A DNA stretch of 43,819 nt from JBFMFH01 sp040752275 (GCA_040752275.1 JBFMFH010000122.1:1-43819); one strand, 5' to 3'. Shown: positions 33,558 through 42,403, counted from the first letter of the stretch. Notes: generated by a model not told the origin, from the letters alone. Translations and numbers: made by a program.

Positions 33558-35831
33558 ATGTCAGACAAGATTGGCGTCTTCGTGTGCACGGGCTACGGCA
33601 TCGGTCAGGCCCTCGACATCGATCGTCTCTGCACGGTGGCGACCAGGGAATGCGGCGTGCCCTTCTGCACGACGGTGGAGTCCTGCGAAGGGCCGGGCCT
33701 GCAATCGATCAACGACGACATCCGCCGAGAAGGGCTGCGCCGGGTCGTCGTGGCGGGCATCTCGCCGCGCCGCTACGCGGAAGGGGCGTTCCCCGAAGGC
33801 GTGATCGTTTCGGCGTTCGCCCTGCGCGAGCACGTCACCTGGTGTCGGCCCGCGAACGACGAAGACACCCAGATGCTCGCGGAGGACTATCTCCGCATGT
33901 ACATCGCCCGGGTGAAGGCCATGGAGGCGATCGTTCCGTTCAAACCCGAGGAAGCCATCGACAAGAGCGTCCTCGTGGTCGGAGGCGGCATCACCGGTAT
34001 GACGACGGCCCTGGAAACCGCCAGAGCGGGGTACCGCGTGCGGCTCGTCGAACGATCGGAGCGCCTCGGCGGCTGGCTGGCGAAGCAGCACAGGTCGATT
34101 CCGACTCGACCTCCGTTCCGCGACCTCGAAGACACGGGCATCGACGCGCTGGCGGCCGAGATCGAGCGGGATCCGCTCATCACCGTCTACACATCGGCCT
34201 CGACCAGCCGGATCGAAGGGGCGCCCGGTCTGTTCGACGTGACCGTGACATCGACCGGCAACGGCAAGCCCGCCGGCACCGTGCTCGATACCTTCCGCGT
34301 CGGCGCCATCGTCCAGGCCACCGGCTGGACGCCCAAGGAGCCGCGGGACACGCTGCCGTACGGGCGGCTCCCGGACATCGTCCGCAATGTCGAGTTCGAG
34401 GAAATGGTCAAGGCCGGCGGCCCTCTCATCCGGCCATCGGACGGAAGAGAGGTCAGGTCCGTCGCCTTCATCCAGTGCGGCGGCTCCCGAGACAAGGCGC
34501 ATCATTCGCACTGCTCGTCCATCTGCTGTTTGACCTCGCTCAAACAGGCCCTGTATGTGCGCGAGTCCCACGCCGACGCCAAGGCCTTCATCTTCTACGA
34601 GTTCATGCGGACGCCCGGACAGTACGAGGACTTCTACCGCCGCGTGCAGGAGGATCCGGGCATCTTCCTGACGCGGGGTGAGGTGGCCGACGTCAGGCGA
34701 GAGGACTCCGGCCAGTTGGTGGTCACGGCCAGGAACACGATGCCCGGCGACGACCTGCGGGTGCGCGTCGACCTCGTGGTGCTGGCGGCGGGCATGGAGC
34801 CGAATTCCGCCGACGGTGAAGCGATCCGCGCACTGAAGGACGCCAAGGTCCAGGCCGAACGCGGCGAGTCCGAGACCCAGCGCAGGGAGGCCGCGGAGAA
34901 GGTCGCGCGGCTCCAGCGTCACGAAGGCACGGAGATCCTCAATCTCGTCTACCGCCAGGGACCGGATCTCCCGGTGCTCGAGTACGGTTTTCCGGACTCC
35001 CACTTCATCTGCTTCCCGTACGAGAGCCGCCGCACGGGCATCTACCCGGCGGGCACGGTCCGCCAGCCGATGGACGGCGTGGCATCGAGAGAAGACGCGG
35101 CCGGCGCGGCCATGAAGGCGATTCAGTGCGTCGAGATGACGTCGCGGGGCGAGGCCGTCCATCCCAGGGCCGGCGACCGGTCGTACCCCAGTTTCTTCCT
35201 CCAGCGCTGCACCCAGTGCAAGCGCTGCACCGAGGAGTGTCCGTTCGGCGTGCTCAACGAAGACGAGAAGGGCACGCCGCTGCTGCGGGCGACCCGGTGC
35301 CGCCGCTGCGGGGTGTGCATGGGTGCCTGCCCCGAGCGCATCGTGTCGTTCGCCGACTACTCGGTGGACATCGTCGGCTCGATGATCAAGGCCATCGAGG
35401 TGCCGGAGGAATCGGAAGAGAAGCCTCGCATCCTCGCGCTGCTGTGCGAGAACGACGCGGTGCCGGCGCTCGATCTGGCGGGCGAGCACCGGCTGCGGAT
35501 CAATCCGTTCGTGCGCGTAGTTCCGGTGAGATGCCTCGGGTCGGTGAACACCGTCTGGGTGTCGGAGGCGCTCTCGAAGGGGTACGACGGGGTCATTTTG
35601 ATCGGTTGCAAGTACGGCGACGACTACCAGTGCCACTTCATCAAGGGCAGCGAGCTGGCCAACACGCGAGGGGCGAACATCAGGGAGAAGCTGCAGAAGA
35701 TGGCCCTGGAGAACGAGCGGGTCGAATTGCACCAGCTGCAGATCTCCGAGTACCAGCGACTGCCGCAGATCTTCGAGAAGTTCATGGACGTGATCGAGCA
35801 GTTCGGGATGAATCCATTCAAGGAGCTGTGA
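33558..35831 (+). CDS. qmoB: QmoB, HdrA-MvhD-like FAD/Fe-S subunit
   Basis: The 757-residue protein has an HdrA-like N-terminal domain (CTGYGIGQALDIDRL to NDEDTQMLAEDYLRM, about 10-115), an FAD domain with GGGITG (142-147), QCGGSRDKAHHSHCSSICCLTSLKQA, two ferredoxin [4Fe-4S] motifs at about 550-600 (CTQCKRCTEECP and CRRCGVCMGACP), and a C-terminal MvhD-like [2Fe-2S] domain (LLCENDAVPALDL, VRCLGSV, LIGCKYGDDYQCHFIKGSELA). This is the QmoB architecture. The family's CTGCG reads CTGYG here and ACSPR reads GISPR, so part of the N-terminal cluster may be lost. ATG 33558 follows GGGGAG. Confidence 0.93.
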   Translation: MSDKIGVFVCTGYGIGQALDIDRLCTVATRECGVPFCTTVESCEGPGLQSINDDIRREGLRRVVVAGISPRRYAEGAFPEGVIVSAFALREHVTWCRPANDEDTQMLAEDYLRMYIARVKAMEAIVPFKPEEAIDKSVLVVGGGITGMTTALETARAGYRVRLVERSERLGGWLAKQHRSIPTRPPFRDLEDTGIDALAAEIERDPLITVYTSASTSRIEGAPGLFDVTVTSTGNGKPAGTVLDTFRVGAIVQATGWTPKEPRDTLPYGRLPDIVRNVEFEEMVKAGGPLIRPSDGREVRSVAFIQCGGSRDKAHHSHCSSICCLTSLKQALYVRESHADAKAFIFYEFMRTPGQYEDFYRRVQEDPGIFLTRGEVADVRREDSGQLVVTARNTMPGDDLRVRVDLVVLAAGMEPNSADGEAIRALKDAKVQAERGESETQRREAAEKVARLQRHEGTEILNLVYRQGPDLPVLEYGFPDSHFICFPYESRRTGIYPAGTVRQPMDGVASREDAAGAAMKAIQCVEMTSRGEAVHPRAGDRSYPSFFLQRCTQCKRCTEECPFGVLNEDEKGTPLLRATRCRRCGVCMGACPERIVSFADYSVDIVGSMIKAIEVPEESEEKPRILALLCENDAVPALDLAGEHRLRINPFVRVVPVRCLGSVNTVWVSEALSKGYDGVILIGCKYGDDYQCHFIKGSELANTRGANIREKLQKMALENERVELHQLQISEYQRLPQIFEKFMDVIEQFGMNPFKEL

Positions 35832-35872
35832 GGGTGGCCGTCAACGCGGGACGACAGGCGGGAGGTTGAGAC

Positions 35873-37093
35873 ATGACGGTGGAAACGGCTGTGGTTGACC
35901 CCGACCTCGAGTTCATTCGGCTCCTGGATGAGGGGAGCGGCCACATGCTCAAGCGGTGCTTCCAGTGCGGCACGTGTTCGGCAACCTGCGATCTGTCCCC
36001 CGATACGTCGCCCTTTCCGCGCAAGGAAATGGCCTGGGCCGCCTGGGGCATGAAAGAGCGGCTCCTGAACGACCCCGATGTCTGGCTCTGCTACCAGTGC
36101 AACGACTGCTCGGTCCGGTGCCCGCGTGGCGCTCGGCCGGGCGACGTGCTGGCCATGGTGCGCCGCGAGGCTATCGTGTACCACGCGTTTCCAGCCTTCG
36201 TCGGCCGGTGGGCCAGCCAGCCGGCCGCCATCCCGCTCCTGCTGGGTATTCCCGCGGCGCTGTTGACGCTGGCCCTCCTGGTCAGGGACCCGATACAACA
36301 GGCCTTGGGCTGGGCACCGGCCGTCGGCACGCCGATTCTCTACGCCTACTCGCGGATGTTCCCCCGCTGGCTGCTGAACGGCGTGTTCCTGGCCTTCACC
36401 CTGCTCGCGCTGGGGCTGCTGGCCGGCGGGGTGGCCCGATTGTGGCGGTCCATGGGGCGGCTCCACGGAGCCGGGGGCCCGAGTCGTCGCGCCCGGGGCC
36501 TCGTCGGGAGCGTTACCTCGGTTGTGGCGAGCGTGCTGATGCACGATCGGTTCGTGAAGTGCACCGAGTCGCGTTCGCGCTACTGGTCGCACCTCGCGGT
36601 GTTCTTCGGTTTTCTTGCGCTCTCGCTCGTCACGATTTGGGTGATCTCGGCGCCGTACAATCCCCTCGTCCGCGGCGCCTTCATCTATCCCTTCGCGTTT
36701 CTGAGTCCCTGGAAGGTCCTGGCGAACCTCGGTGGCATCGCCCTCCTCGGCGGGTGCTTCCTCATGATCTGGGACCGCATGAGGGAGCGGGACCACGCCA
36801 GCGTGTCGACATTCGGTGACTGGGCCCTGATCGGGACCCTCATCCTCGTCGTCTTCACCGGTTTCGCAACCGAGGTGCTCCACTACATCCGGCTGGAGCC
36901 GCACCGGCACCTCGCGTACTTCGCACACCTCGTCTTCGTCGGGGCGTTGTTGCTGTATCTGCCGTACTCGAAACTCGCCCACGCCGTGTACCGCACCACC
37001 GCGCTCGTCGCCGCCGAGTACTTCGGCCGGACCCGTGGCGGCGGCCGGCCGTCGCCCGAGATGGCGGGCACCGCCGCCGACAACGCCCGATGA
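35873..37093 (+). CDS. qmoC: QmoC, HdrC-like Fe-S and cytochrome b subunit
   Basis: The 406-residue protein fuses an HdrC-like domain with two [4Fe-4S] motifs (Cys29/32/35/39 and Cys73/76/79/83) to a NarI/HdrE-like membrane cytochrome b. The membrane part has helices from about residue 117 onward and His residues in SRYWSHLAVFFG, EVLHYIR and HRHLAYFAHLVF that suit b-haem ligation. It anchors QmoAB and reacts with menaquinone. Only 42 nt separate it from qmoB. Its stop region contains the ribosome site of the cytochrome gene that follows, which ties Qmo to the JOP genes. Confidence 0.92.
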   Translation: MTVETAVVDPDLEFIRLLDEGSGHMLKRCFQCGTCSATCDLSPDTSPFPRKEMAWAAWGMKERLLNDPDVWLCYQCNDCSVRCPRGARPGDVLAMVRREAIVYHAFPAFVGRWASQPAAIPLLLGIPAALLTLALLVRDPIQQALGWAPAVGTPILYAYSRMFPRWLLNGVFLAFTLLALGLLAGGVARLWRSMGRLHGAGGPSRRARGLVGSVTSVVASVLMHDRFVKCTESRSRYWSHLAVFFGFLALSLVTIWVISAPYNPLVRGAFIYPFAFLSPWKVLANLGGIALLGGCFLMIWDRMRERDHASVSTFGDWALIGTLILVVFTGFATEVLHYIRLEPHRHLAYFAHLVFVGALLLYLPYSKLAHAVYRTTALVAAEYFGRTRGGGRPSPEMAGTAADNAR

Positions 37094-37110
37094 GCGGAAG
37101 GAGCTTCGCC

Positions 37111-37491
37111 ATGCCTCAACACGCCGCCGTGAGCCGTCAATCGGGCGGTCAGGCACGTATCGCCGTGCTCCTCGTTCTGCTGGTCCTGATTCCGCTCGGC
37201 TACTCGGTCGCGGATCGGGTGATCGTGGGAACCCGGCCATCGCTTCAGGCGTTTCTCGAGGTCCCCGACACCAAGGAGACCCGGTGTGTCAGAGACACCG
37301 CCTACATGCGCTACCGCCACTGGGAACTGCTCCGCGGCGTGCGAGAGGAGGTCGTGCGCTACGGCATCCGGGGGGACATCACCATCGACAAGTGCCGCAC
37401 GTGCCACAAGAGCCGTGAGCGGTTCTGCAACAAGTGCCACGACGCGACCAGCCTGACGCCGGACTGTTTTCAGTGTCACTACTACCCATGA
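37111..37491 (+). CDS. dsrJ: DsrJ-like trihaem cytochrome c
   Basis: The 126-residue protein has an uncleaved or signal helix (ARIAVLLVLLVLIPLGYSVADRVIVG) and three CxxCH sites at 95-99, 106-110 and 119-123. Upstream, TRCVRDTAYMRYRHWELL places Cys59 in the block that in DsrJ supplies the unusual Cys ligand of a His/Cys haem. DsrJ is the periplasmic cytochrome of DsrMKJOP, whose exact electron partner is unsettled. I choose ATG 37111 because AAGGAG lies 7 nt upstream. ATG 37090 overlaps the qmoC stop (ATGA) and would add 7 residues. Directly adjoining qmoC, this DsrJ appears without DsrM or DsrK. Confidence 0.88.
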   Translation: MPQHAAVSRQSGGQARIAVLLVLLVLIPLGYSVADRVIVGTRPSLQAFLEVPDTKETRCVRDTAYMRYRHWELLRGVREEVVRYGIRGDITIDKCRTCHKSRERFCNKCHDATSLTPDCFQCHYYP

Positions 37492-37599
37492 GCGCCGGGT
37501 GAAGGGCGGATCGAGAGGTGGCGCGGAGCCGGGTTTCCCCGACCCGGCCGTCGGTGCCGGATGACGGACGCCGGTTGGCGTCCAGGAAGGTGGAGAGAG
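37492..37599. other. Short gap between dsrJ and dsrO
   Basis: About 108 nt have no gene or repeat. Purine-rich AGGAAGGTGGAGAGAG just before 37600 provides the ribosome site for dsrO. Confidence 0.4.
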
Positions 37600-38334
37600 A
37601 TGGACAGACGGGATTTCCTGAAGACGGCGGGAGGCACGTTCCTGGCCGGCACCTCCTGCGTCTACGCCTTCCGGCTGTTGACGGACTACGGAGAGCGCTG
37701 GCAGACCGCCGACGAGCAGGCCGTCGACACAAAGTGGGGCATGGTCGTCGACTTGACGAAGTGCCGGCCAGATTGCACGGCCTGTCTGCAGGCCTGCCGG
37801 TTCGAGAACAACGTCGGGTTTCACGACGACATGCGGTGGGACAACCACTGGATCCGGAAGGCGACGCTCAAGAGCCGCGACGACGACGTCCAGAAGCAGG
37901 TTCTCCTGCTCTGCAATCACTGCGACCGGCCGCCTTGCGCCCAGGTCTGCCCCGTCCAGGCCACCTACCGGCGCCATGACGGCATCGTGATCGTCGATCA
38001 CCACCGGTGCATCGGGTGCAGGTACTGCATGATCGCGTGCCCCTACAACGCGAGGCTGTTCAACTTCAGGGACAGCGAGGAGTGGCCGAACAAGGAGCGC
38101 CCGAAGCGTTCTCACGGGGTGGCCGAGGCCTGCCATCTGTGCGCGCACCGGCTCGACCAGGGGCGCCCGCCCGCGTGCGTCGAGGCGTGTCGCAAGGTGG
38201 GGGCCAACGCCCTCACCATCGGCAACCTGAACGATCCGCGTAGCGAGATTTCGGAGCTGATCTCGAAGACAACGGTGTCACGGATCCGGCCGGATCTGGG
38301 GACGGAACCGAAGGTGTACTACGTGGGCCTGTAG
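37600..38334 (+). CDS. dsrO: DsrO-like Tat-exported ferredoxin
   Basis: The 244-residue protein has a twin-arginine leader (MDRRDFLKTAGGTFLAG) and sixteen cysteines for four [4Fe-4S] clusters: 55/59/62/66, 105/108/113/117, 137/140/143/147 and 178/181/193/197. It should sit on the periplasmic face and carry electrons between the DsrP-like quinone subunit and DsrJ. I start at 37600; ATG 37561 would put 13 residues before the Tat motif. It keeps the J-O-P order of dsrMKJOP. The paralogous ferredoxin at 16369-17394 serves the other NrfD complex. Confidence 0.9.
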   Translation: MDRRDFLKTAGGTFLAGTSCVYAFRLLTDYGERWQTADEQAVDTKWGMVVDLTKCRPDCTACLQACRFENNVGFHDDMRWDNHWIRKATLKSRDDDVQKQVLLLCNHCDRPPCAQVCPVQATYRRHDGIVIVDHHRCIGCRYCMIACPYNARLFNFRDSEEWPNKERPKRSHGVAEACHLCAHRLDQGRPPACVEACRKVGANALTIGNLNDPRSEISELISKTTVSRIRPDLGTEPKVYYVGL

Positions 38335-38364
38335 CGCCTCTCTCGCCATTTCGGAGGTGATGTC

Positions 38365-39558
38365 GTGGAACTTCAGTTCGTGCGCATCGAGGGCCGGTCG
38401 CGTTCCTTCTGGCTGCTGTCGGGGACCCTGGCGGCATTCGCCCTGGTGGGGATGATGGCCACGTGGTATGTCATCCAGCACGGCCTCTGGGTCACCGGCA
38501 TGAACAACCGGATCCCCTGGGGCCTGCAGATCGTCATGGCGGTGTACTACATCGGGCTCTCGGCCGGGTCGCTGGTGATCTCGGGGCTGTACGGCGTCTT
38601 CGGCAAGGTGGAGTACAAGCCGTTCGCGCGGCTGGCCGTCTACATGGCGATGCTCTTCCTGATTGCCGGCCTGCTCTCCATCCTGACCGACCAGGGGCGC
38701 ATGGACCGGGTGTTCGTCGAACCCTTCGTGTACTTCAACCTGCTGTCCATGTTCTCGATCAACCCCATCCTGTACATAGGCCACATCCTCATCTGCATCG
38801 TGTATCTGTGGGCGCTTTTCACCGAGCGGAAGCGGCTGACCACGATCGTCGCCACGTTGGCTTTCGGCTGGGCGTTCTGTGTGCACAGCGGCACCGGCGC
38901 CATCTTCGGGTTCGGCGCGAGGCTCCTGTACGAGTCCCCACTGCTGCCCGCGAGTTTCGTCGCCGCCGCGATGGCCTCCGGCACGGCCCTGATGATCGTC
39001 ACGATCGTCGGCCTCTTCAGGATCACCGAGCGCCACGTGGATGACGAGCTGGTGTTGTGGCTGGGGCAGTTCCTCGCGGTCACCCTTCTCGTCGTCGTGT
39101 ACTTCCTGTTCATGGAGAACGCCTACCGGGCCTACGTCGTCGAGTTGCGCAGTGCCGCCATGTACTACCTGTTCGAGGGCTTTCATGCCCTGCTCTTCTG
39201 GGTCGGCCTGATCCTGATCGGGTGCGTCACGCCGCTCGTCATCCTGTTCCGGAAGAGAACCGGATCGCAGGTCAAGTGGGTGGTGTGTGCCGCGTCACTC
39301 GTGGTGTTCGGCGTGCTGTGCGAACGGTACGTCATCGTGCTGCCGGGCCTGATGCATCCGCCGGACCTGTTCCGCGGCATGGAGATCACGGCGTCCGGGA
39401 TCCCGGAGGGGCCGGTCACCTACTCGGTGAGCGGCTTGGAGATTCTGCAGGCTCTCGGCGTGTTCGGCGTCATCGGCATCATGTTCGTGTGGGGATTGAA
39501 GATCTTCAAGCTGCTGCCGACCGAGGCCCGCGCCGGACGGCCAGCGGTTGGGCACTGA
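38365..39558 (+). CDS. dsrP: DsrP-like NrfD-family membrane subunit
   Basis: The 397-residue integral membrane protein has about ten helices: LSGTLAAFALVGMMATWYVIQHGLWVTGMNNRIPWGLQIVMAVYYIGLSAGSLVISGLYG at the N-terminus, then VYMAMLFLIAGLLSIL and others. It should exchange electrons between menaquinol and the DsrO-like ferredoxin. It starts at GTG 38365 with GGAGGTGA just upstream. It is the last gene of the qmoABC-dsrJOP series. A GC hairpin and heptad array follow before the converging kinase gene. Confidence 0.9.
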   Translation: MELQFVRIEGRSRSFWLLSGTLAAFALVGMMATWYVIQHGLWVTGMNNRIPWGLQIVMAVYYIGLSAGSLVISGLYGVFGKVEYKPFARLAVYMAMLFLIAGLLSILTDQGRMDRVFVEPFVYFNLLSMFSINPILYIGHILICIVYLWALFTERKRLTTIVATLAFGWAFCVHSGTGAIFGFGARLLYESPLLPASFVAAAMASGTALMIVTIVGLFRITERHVDDELVLWLGQFLAVTLLVVVYFLFMENAYRAYVVELRSAAMYYLFEGFHALLFWVGLILIGCVTPLVILFRKRTGSQVKWVVCAASLVVFGVLCERYVIVLPGLMHPPDLFRGMEITASGIPEGPVTYSVSGLEILQALGVFGVIGIMFVWGLKIFKLLPTEARAGRPAVGH

Positions 39559-39580
39559 GTGCAGCCGACCGCAACGAGGG

Positions 39581-39652
39581 CGCGCGATCAGCGCGGCGCG
39601 TTCATTCTGTCTCCTGTCTCCTGACTCCTGACTCCTGTCTTCTGTCTTCTGA
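39581..39652. repeat. GC hairpin plus heptad array between convergent genes
   Basis: CGCGC-GATCA-GCGCG (39581-39595) is followed by seven heptads (ATTCTGT, CTCCTGT, CTCCTGA, CTCCTGA, CTCCTGT, CTTCTGT, CTTCTGA; 39604-39652). The stop codon of the converging kinase begins at the array end. The layout is the same as at 10558-10631 in the opposite orientation. Confidence 0.85.
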
Positions 39653-41656
39653 TTACTGCCCTCCCCCCGGCCTCGGAATCCGGATGTGGAAGGCCGAGCC
39701 TTCTCCGAAGACGGATTCGACCTCGAGCGTGCCGCCGTGCAGCTCGGCGATCTTCTGAACCACCGGCAGCCCGAGGCCGGTCCCTTTCGACCCCTTGGTG
39801 GTGAAGAACCGCTCGGTCAGCCGGCGCAGATGCTCCCGGGGAATGCCGACACCGTTGTCCAGGACGGTGAGGAGTACCGCATCGGGCTCGGCCCGGCTCT
39901 TCAGGGTGACCGTGCGCCCGGTCTCCGACTCGAGGCACGCATCGATGGCATTCGTCACGAGGTTGAGCACCGCGCGATAGAGGGCCCCGGCGTCCACCGG
40001 AAGGGCGTCGATTCGGGAATCCAGGTCGGTACGCAGCTCGACGCCTTTCGATCGCGCGCTCTCGTCGAGCAGCTCGGCAATCTCCCGCATGGTGTCGTTC
40101 GGGTTGGCTGGCTTGAACACGAGCGAGCGGTCTGCGGCGTAGAAGAGCATGTCGTGGGTGAGGCGCTCGATGTGCCGCACCGAGCTGCTGAGCACGCTCA
40201 GCCCCTTCTGCAGCTTCTCGGCGTCGTTGAGGACTGCCGCCCGCTCGATGATGTACTGTCCCCCCTTGAGCCCGCCCAGCGTGTTCTTCATGCAGTGGGA
40301 GAGGCCGGCCACCGTCTGTCCGATGGCGGCCAGCCGTTCTTCCTGGAGGCGCTCGCGCTGGAGCTCGGACATCTCGAGGGCAATTGCCAGGTGCTTCCGG
40401 GCTACTTGCACCACCTCGGGGTTCTGGGCCGTCGGACGTCCGTCCGGCGACTCGTCACGCCCGCGGGCCGGAGCGAGAATCAGGCCCAGCCGCCGCCCGT
40501 GCCGTTCGAGTGGATAGGCCGTCGTTGCGCCCTCACGGATGTGTACGACACCGTCGAGGTCGCCTCGCAGCCAGCGGGACACGATCGCCGCGCTGAAGTA
40601 CGGCGCCGCGGCCTCGACACCGTCGTCCGGGTAGGGGTTCTCGACAATCGAGCCGTCCGGGCGCTGGTAGGTCACCGTCCCGTGGAAGGCGCGCGAGTCG
40701 GGATGGAAGTGCCCCGCCACGAGTACGCACGTCGTCCCCAGGACGGACGTCGTGAGCTCCGCCGCGCGGCGGCACACGAGATTGGGCTGGACGCTCCGGC
40801 TGAGTTGGTCAGTGATGAAGTAGAGCGTGCTCAATTCGTCGCGCTGCTGAGCGATCTGCCGCAGGGAATCGCGTAGGCGCTCCGCCGTCTCCGCAGGCGC
40901 GTCGGGCGCCGGAGCTGGAGCGGGGGGCTGCGCGTTCCCGGTTCCCGACGCCCTCTCGGTGCCGAGAGCTGGCGGGTGCCCGGCGGCTGGCAGCCGCACT
41001 CGGGTCGAATACCGGCTGAGCAGCTGGCGGGCGCTCCAGATCGCGAGCCCGAGCGCGACGAGGCTCGCCAGGAGCAGACTGGCGCGGGCCGTGCGCACCA
41101 GCCCCTGCGCAGGCCCGAGCGGCTGGCGCAGATAGGCCATGCCGAGCAGCACGTCGGCAGGATGGCAGGCGCCGCAGTCGGGACCGATGCGCAGGCGCGC
41201 GGCGAACACCTGATAGGGGATCTGTCCAGGCTCGGACACGACGACCGTCTCTCGCGAGGCCCTGGCAGAACCGGCGACGTGGCAGGACACGCACGGCGAA
41301 TCGGTATAGCGAGGCCGGCGGCCCTGCAGAGCCGGGTCAGAAGAGAACACGATTCGCCGCTGGCGGTTCACAATCTCGATGACCGAGCCGTCCTGAGGCA
41401 GATCGTCGGGCAGGGCCAGGGACGTTGGAGCGGCATTGGGAGCGGCCGAATGCCGCACGGCCGATGCCGCCAGGGCAACGGACTCGCGGCCCAGGCGGCG
41501 GGTCGTCTCGCCGAGCACCCGGTCGACGTGGCCTTCGAGCCAGTACAGCGTGCCTGCGAGCAAGGCGAGAGTCAACGGCGCCTGGCACGCGACGATGCGC
41601 CAGTGGACGCTGCGGAGGACGTGGCGCTTGCGTGCGCTTGGCCCGCTCGCCTTCAT
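39653..41656 (-). CDS. Second dihaem c-type sensor histidine kinase
   Basis: The 667-residue membrane kinase has helices at about 22-40 and 192-208. The periplasmic domain between them carries CVSCH (122-126) and CGACH (161-165), each positioned for one c-haem. A Pro/Ala-rich linker (about 225-260) and a GAF-like domain (about 285-425) follow. The kinase core has an unusual H-box GLSHCMKNTLGGLKGG (His454), NLVTNAIDACLES, DNGVGIP and GTGLGLPVV. Adjacent to the Qmo-JOP genes and in line with a single-domain response regulator, it probably monitors periplasmic redox state for that complex. It is not closely similar to the kinase at 19206 beyond the dihaem idea. Confidence 0.9.
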   Translation of the reverse strand: MKASGPSARKRHVLRSVHWRIVACQAPLTLALLAGTLYWLEGHVDRVLGETTRRLGRESVALAASAVRHSAAPNAAPTSLALPDDLPQDGSVIEIVNRQRRIVFSSDPALQGRRPRYTDSPCVSCHVAGSARASRETVVVSEPGQIPYQVFAARLRIGPDCGACHPADVLLGMAYLRQPLGPAQGLVRTARASLLLASLVALGLAIWSARQLLSRYSTRVRLPAAGHPPALGTERASGTGNAQPPAPAPAPDAPAETAERLRDSLRQIAQQRDELSTLYFITDQLSRSVQPNLVCRRAAELTTSVLGTTCVLVAGHFHPDSRAFHGTVTYQRPDGSIVENPYPDDGVEAAAPYFSAAIVSRWLRGDLDGVVHIREGATTAYPLERHGRRLGLILAPARGRDESPDGRPTAQNPEVVQVARKHLAIALEMSELQRERLQEERLAAIGQTVAGLSHCMKNTLGGLKGGQYIIERAAVLNDAEKLQKGLSVLSSSVRHIERLTHDMLFYAADRSLVFKPANPNDTMREIAELLDESARSKGVELRTDLDSRIDALPVDAGALYRAVLNLVTNAIDACLESETGRTVTLKSRAEPDAVLLTVLDNGVGIPREHLRRLTERFFTTKGSKGTGLGLPVVQKIAELHGGTLEVESVFGEGSAFHIRIPRPGGGQ

Positions 41657-41742
41657 GAGTGACCGCTTTCATGAGCGCGGCTGCCGCCCGTGGTGGTCCC
41701 GATGACGCCAGCGCGGTCCCGGGTCGCGCCGAGACCCGACGA
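41657..41742. other. Gap between response regulator and kinase genes
   Basis: An 86-nt spacer lies within the two-gene unit. I see no promoter, repeat or strong ribosome site. Confidence 0.35.
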
Positions 41743-42207
41743 CTACCTGCCTGAAGGGGGACCCAGCAGTGACTGGATCTTCTCCACCAACGCCGCCGGT
41801 TCCACCGGCTTCTCGAGGAACGCATCCGGAGTCAGGCTCTGCAGCTTCTCGCGGAGTTGTGCGCCGAACTCCCGATTCAGGTCGTCGTCGTAGGTCTTCT
41901 TGGGCTGCGCCTCCCCGCTCTTCATGTCGACGCCGGTCACCTCGGACGCCCCGGTGATGATGACAATCGGGATCTTCCCGAGATCGGGGTCCTTCTTCAT
42001 CTGCTGGAAGACCGAGACGCCGCTCTTCCGGGGCATCATGATGTCGAGCAGAACCAGATCGAAGGGAGAGGCCTTCATCGCCTCGATGGCCTCTTTCCCG
42101 TTCTTTGCCACCGCGTGCTCGTATCCATTGGCTTCGAGGACCTCGGAGTAGAAGGCCACGACCTCGTCGCTGTCGTCTACGATGAGGATGCGGTGAGCGT
42201 CAGGCAT
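41743..42207 (-). CDS. Single-domain response regulator with an insertion before the conserved Lys
   Basis: The 154-residue CheY-like protein has acidic residues 11-14, phospho-acceptor Asp55 in LVLLDIMMPRKSG and Thr in VIITGAS. The conserved Lys comes only in FLEKPVEP, after an insertion of about 35-40 residues (VTGVDMKSGEAQPKKTYDDDLNREFGAQLREKL). A normal receiver has about 20 residues there. No output domain is present, so it would signal by protein contact. ATG 42207 has GGAGGG upstream; the longer frame above it runs through repeats. It precedes the dihaem kinase gene. Confidence 0.88.
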   Translation of the reverse strand: MPDAHRILIVDDSDEVVAFYSEVLEANGYEHAVAKNGKEAIEAMKASPFDLVLLDIMMPRKSGVSVFQQMKKDPDLGKIPIVIITGASEVTGVDMKSGEAQPKKTYDDDLNREFGAQLREKLQSLTPDAFLEKPVEPAALVEKIQSLLGPPSGR

Positions 42208-42350
42208 GTTCCCTCCTCGAGCGAGCGCTCGCGCCGAAATTCGCTTCCGAAGGGGCTGAGGCGGGGACGCGTCAGCGGCCCCATGTCGTTCGGGCCGCTT
42301 ACGTGCGACAGTGTATCTAGATCGGCGCCGTGGGGCAATCCAAGTCCAGG
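42208..42350. other. Divergent promoter region between regulator and epimerase genes
   Basis: No gene is present. CAGTGTATCTAGATCG near 42310-42325 contains possible -10 sequences on either strand. The rest is GC-rich without clear structure. Confidence 0.35.
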
Positions 42351-42399
42351 CGAATCCCGAATCCCGAATCCCGAATCCCGAATCCCGAATCCCGAATCC
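42351..42399. repeat. Heptad array CGAATCC x7
   Basis: Seven perfect units are followed after 4 nt by TATACT (42404-42409). This is the longest perfect array in the window. Confidence 0.95.
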
Positions 42400-42403
42400 C
42401 GAG

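Noticed and set aside
35873..37093. DsrM/DsrK or a heterodisulfide reductase HdrBC
   Set aside because: The protein has HdrC-type clusters fused to a NarI-like membrane part and no CCG (HdrB/HdrD) domain. The neighbouring genes are qmoA and qmoB.
42351..42399. CRISPR-like repetition
   Set aside because: The units are contiguous 7-mers with no unique spacers, and no cas genes are present.
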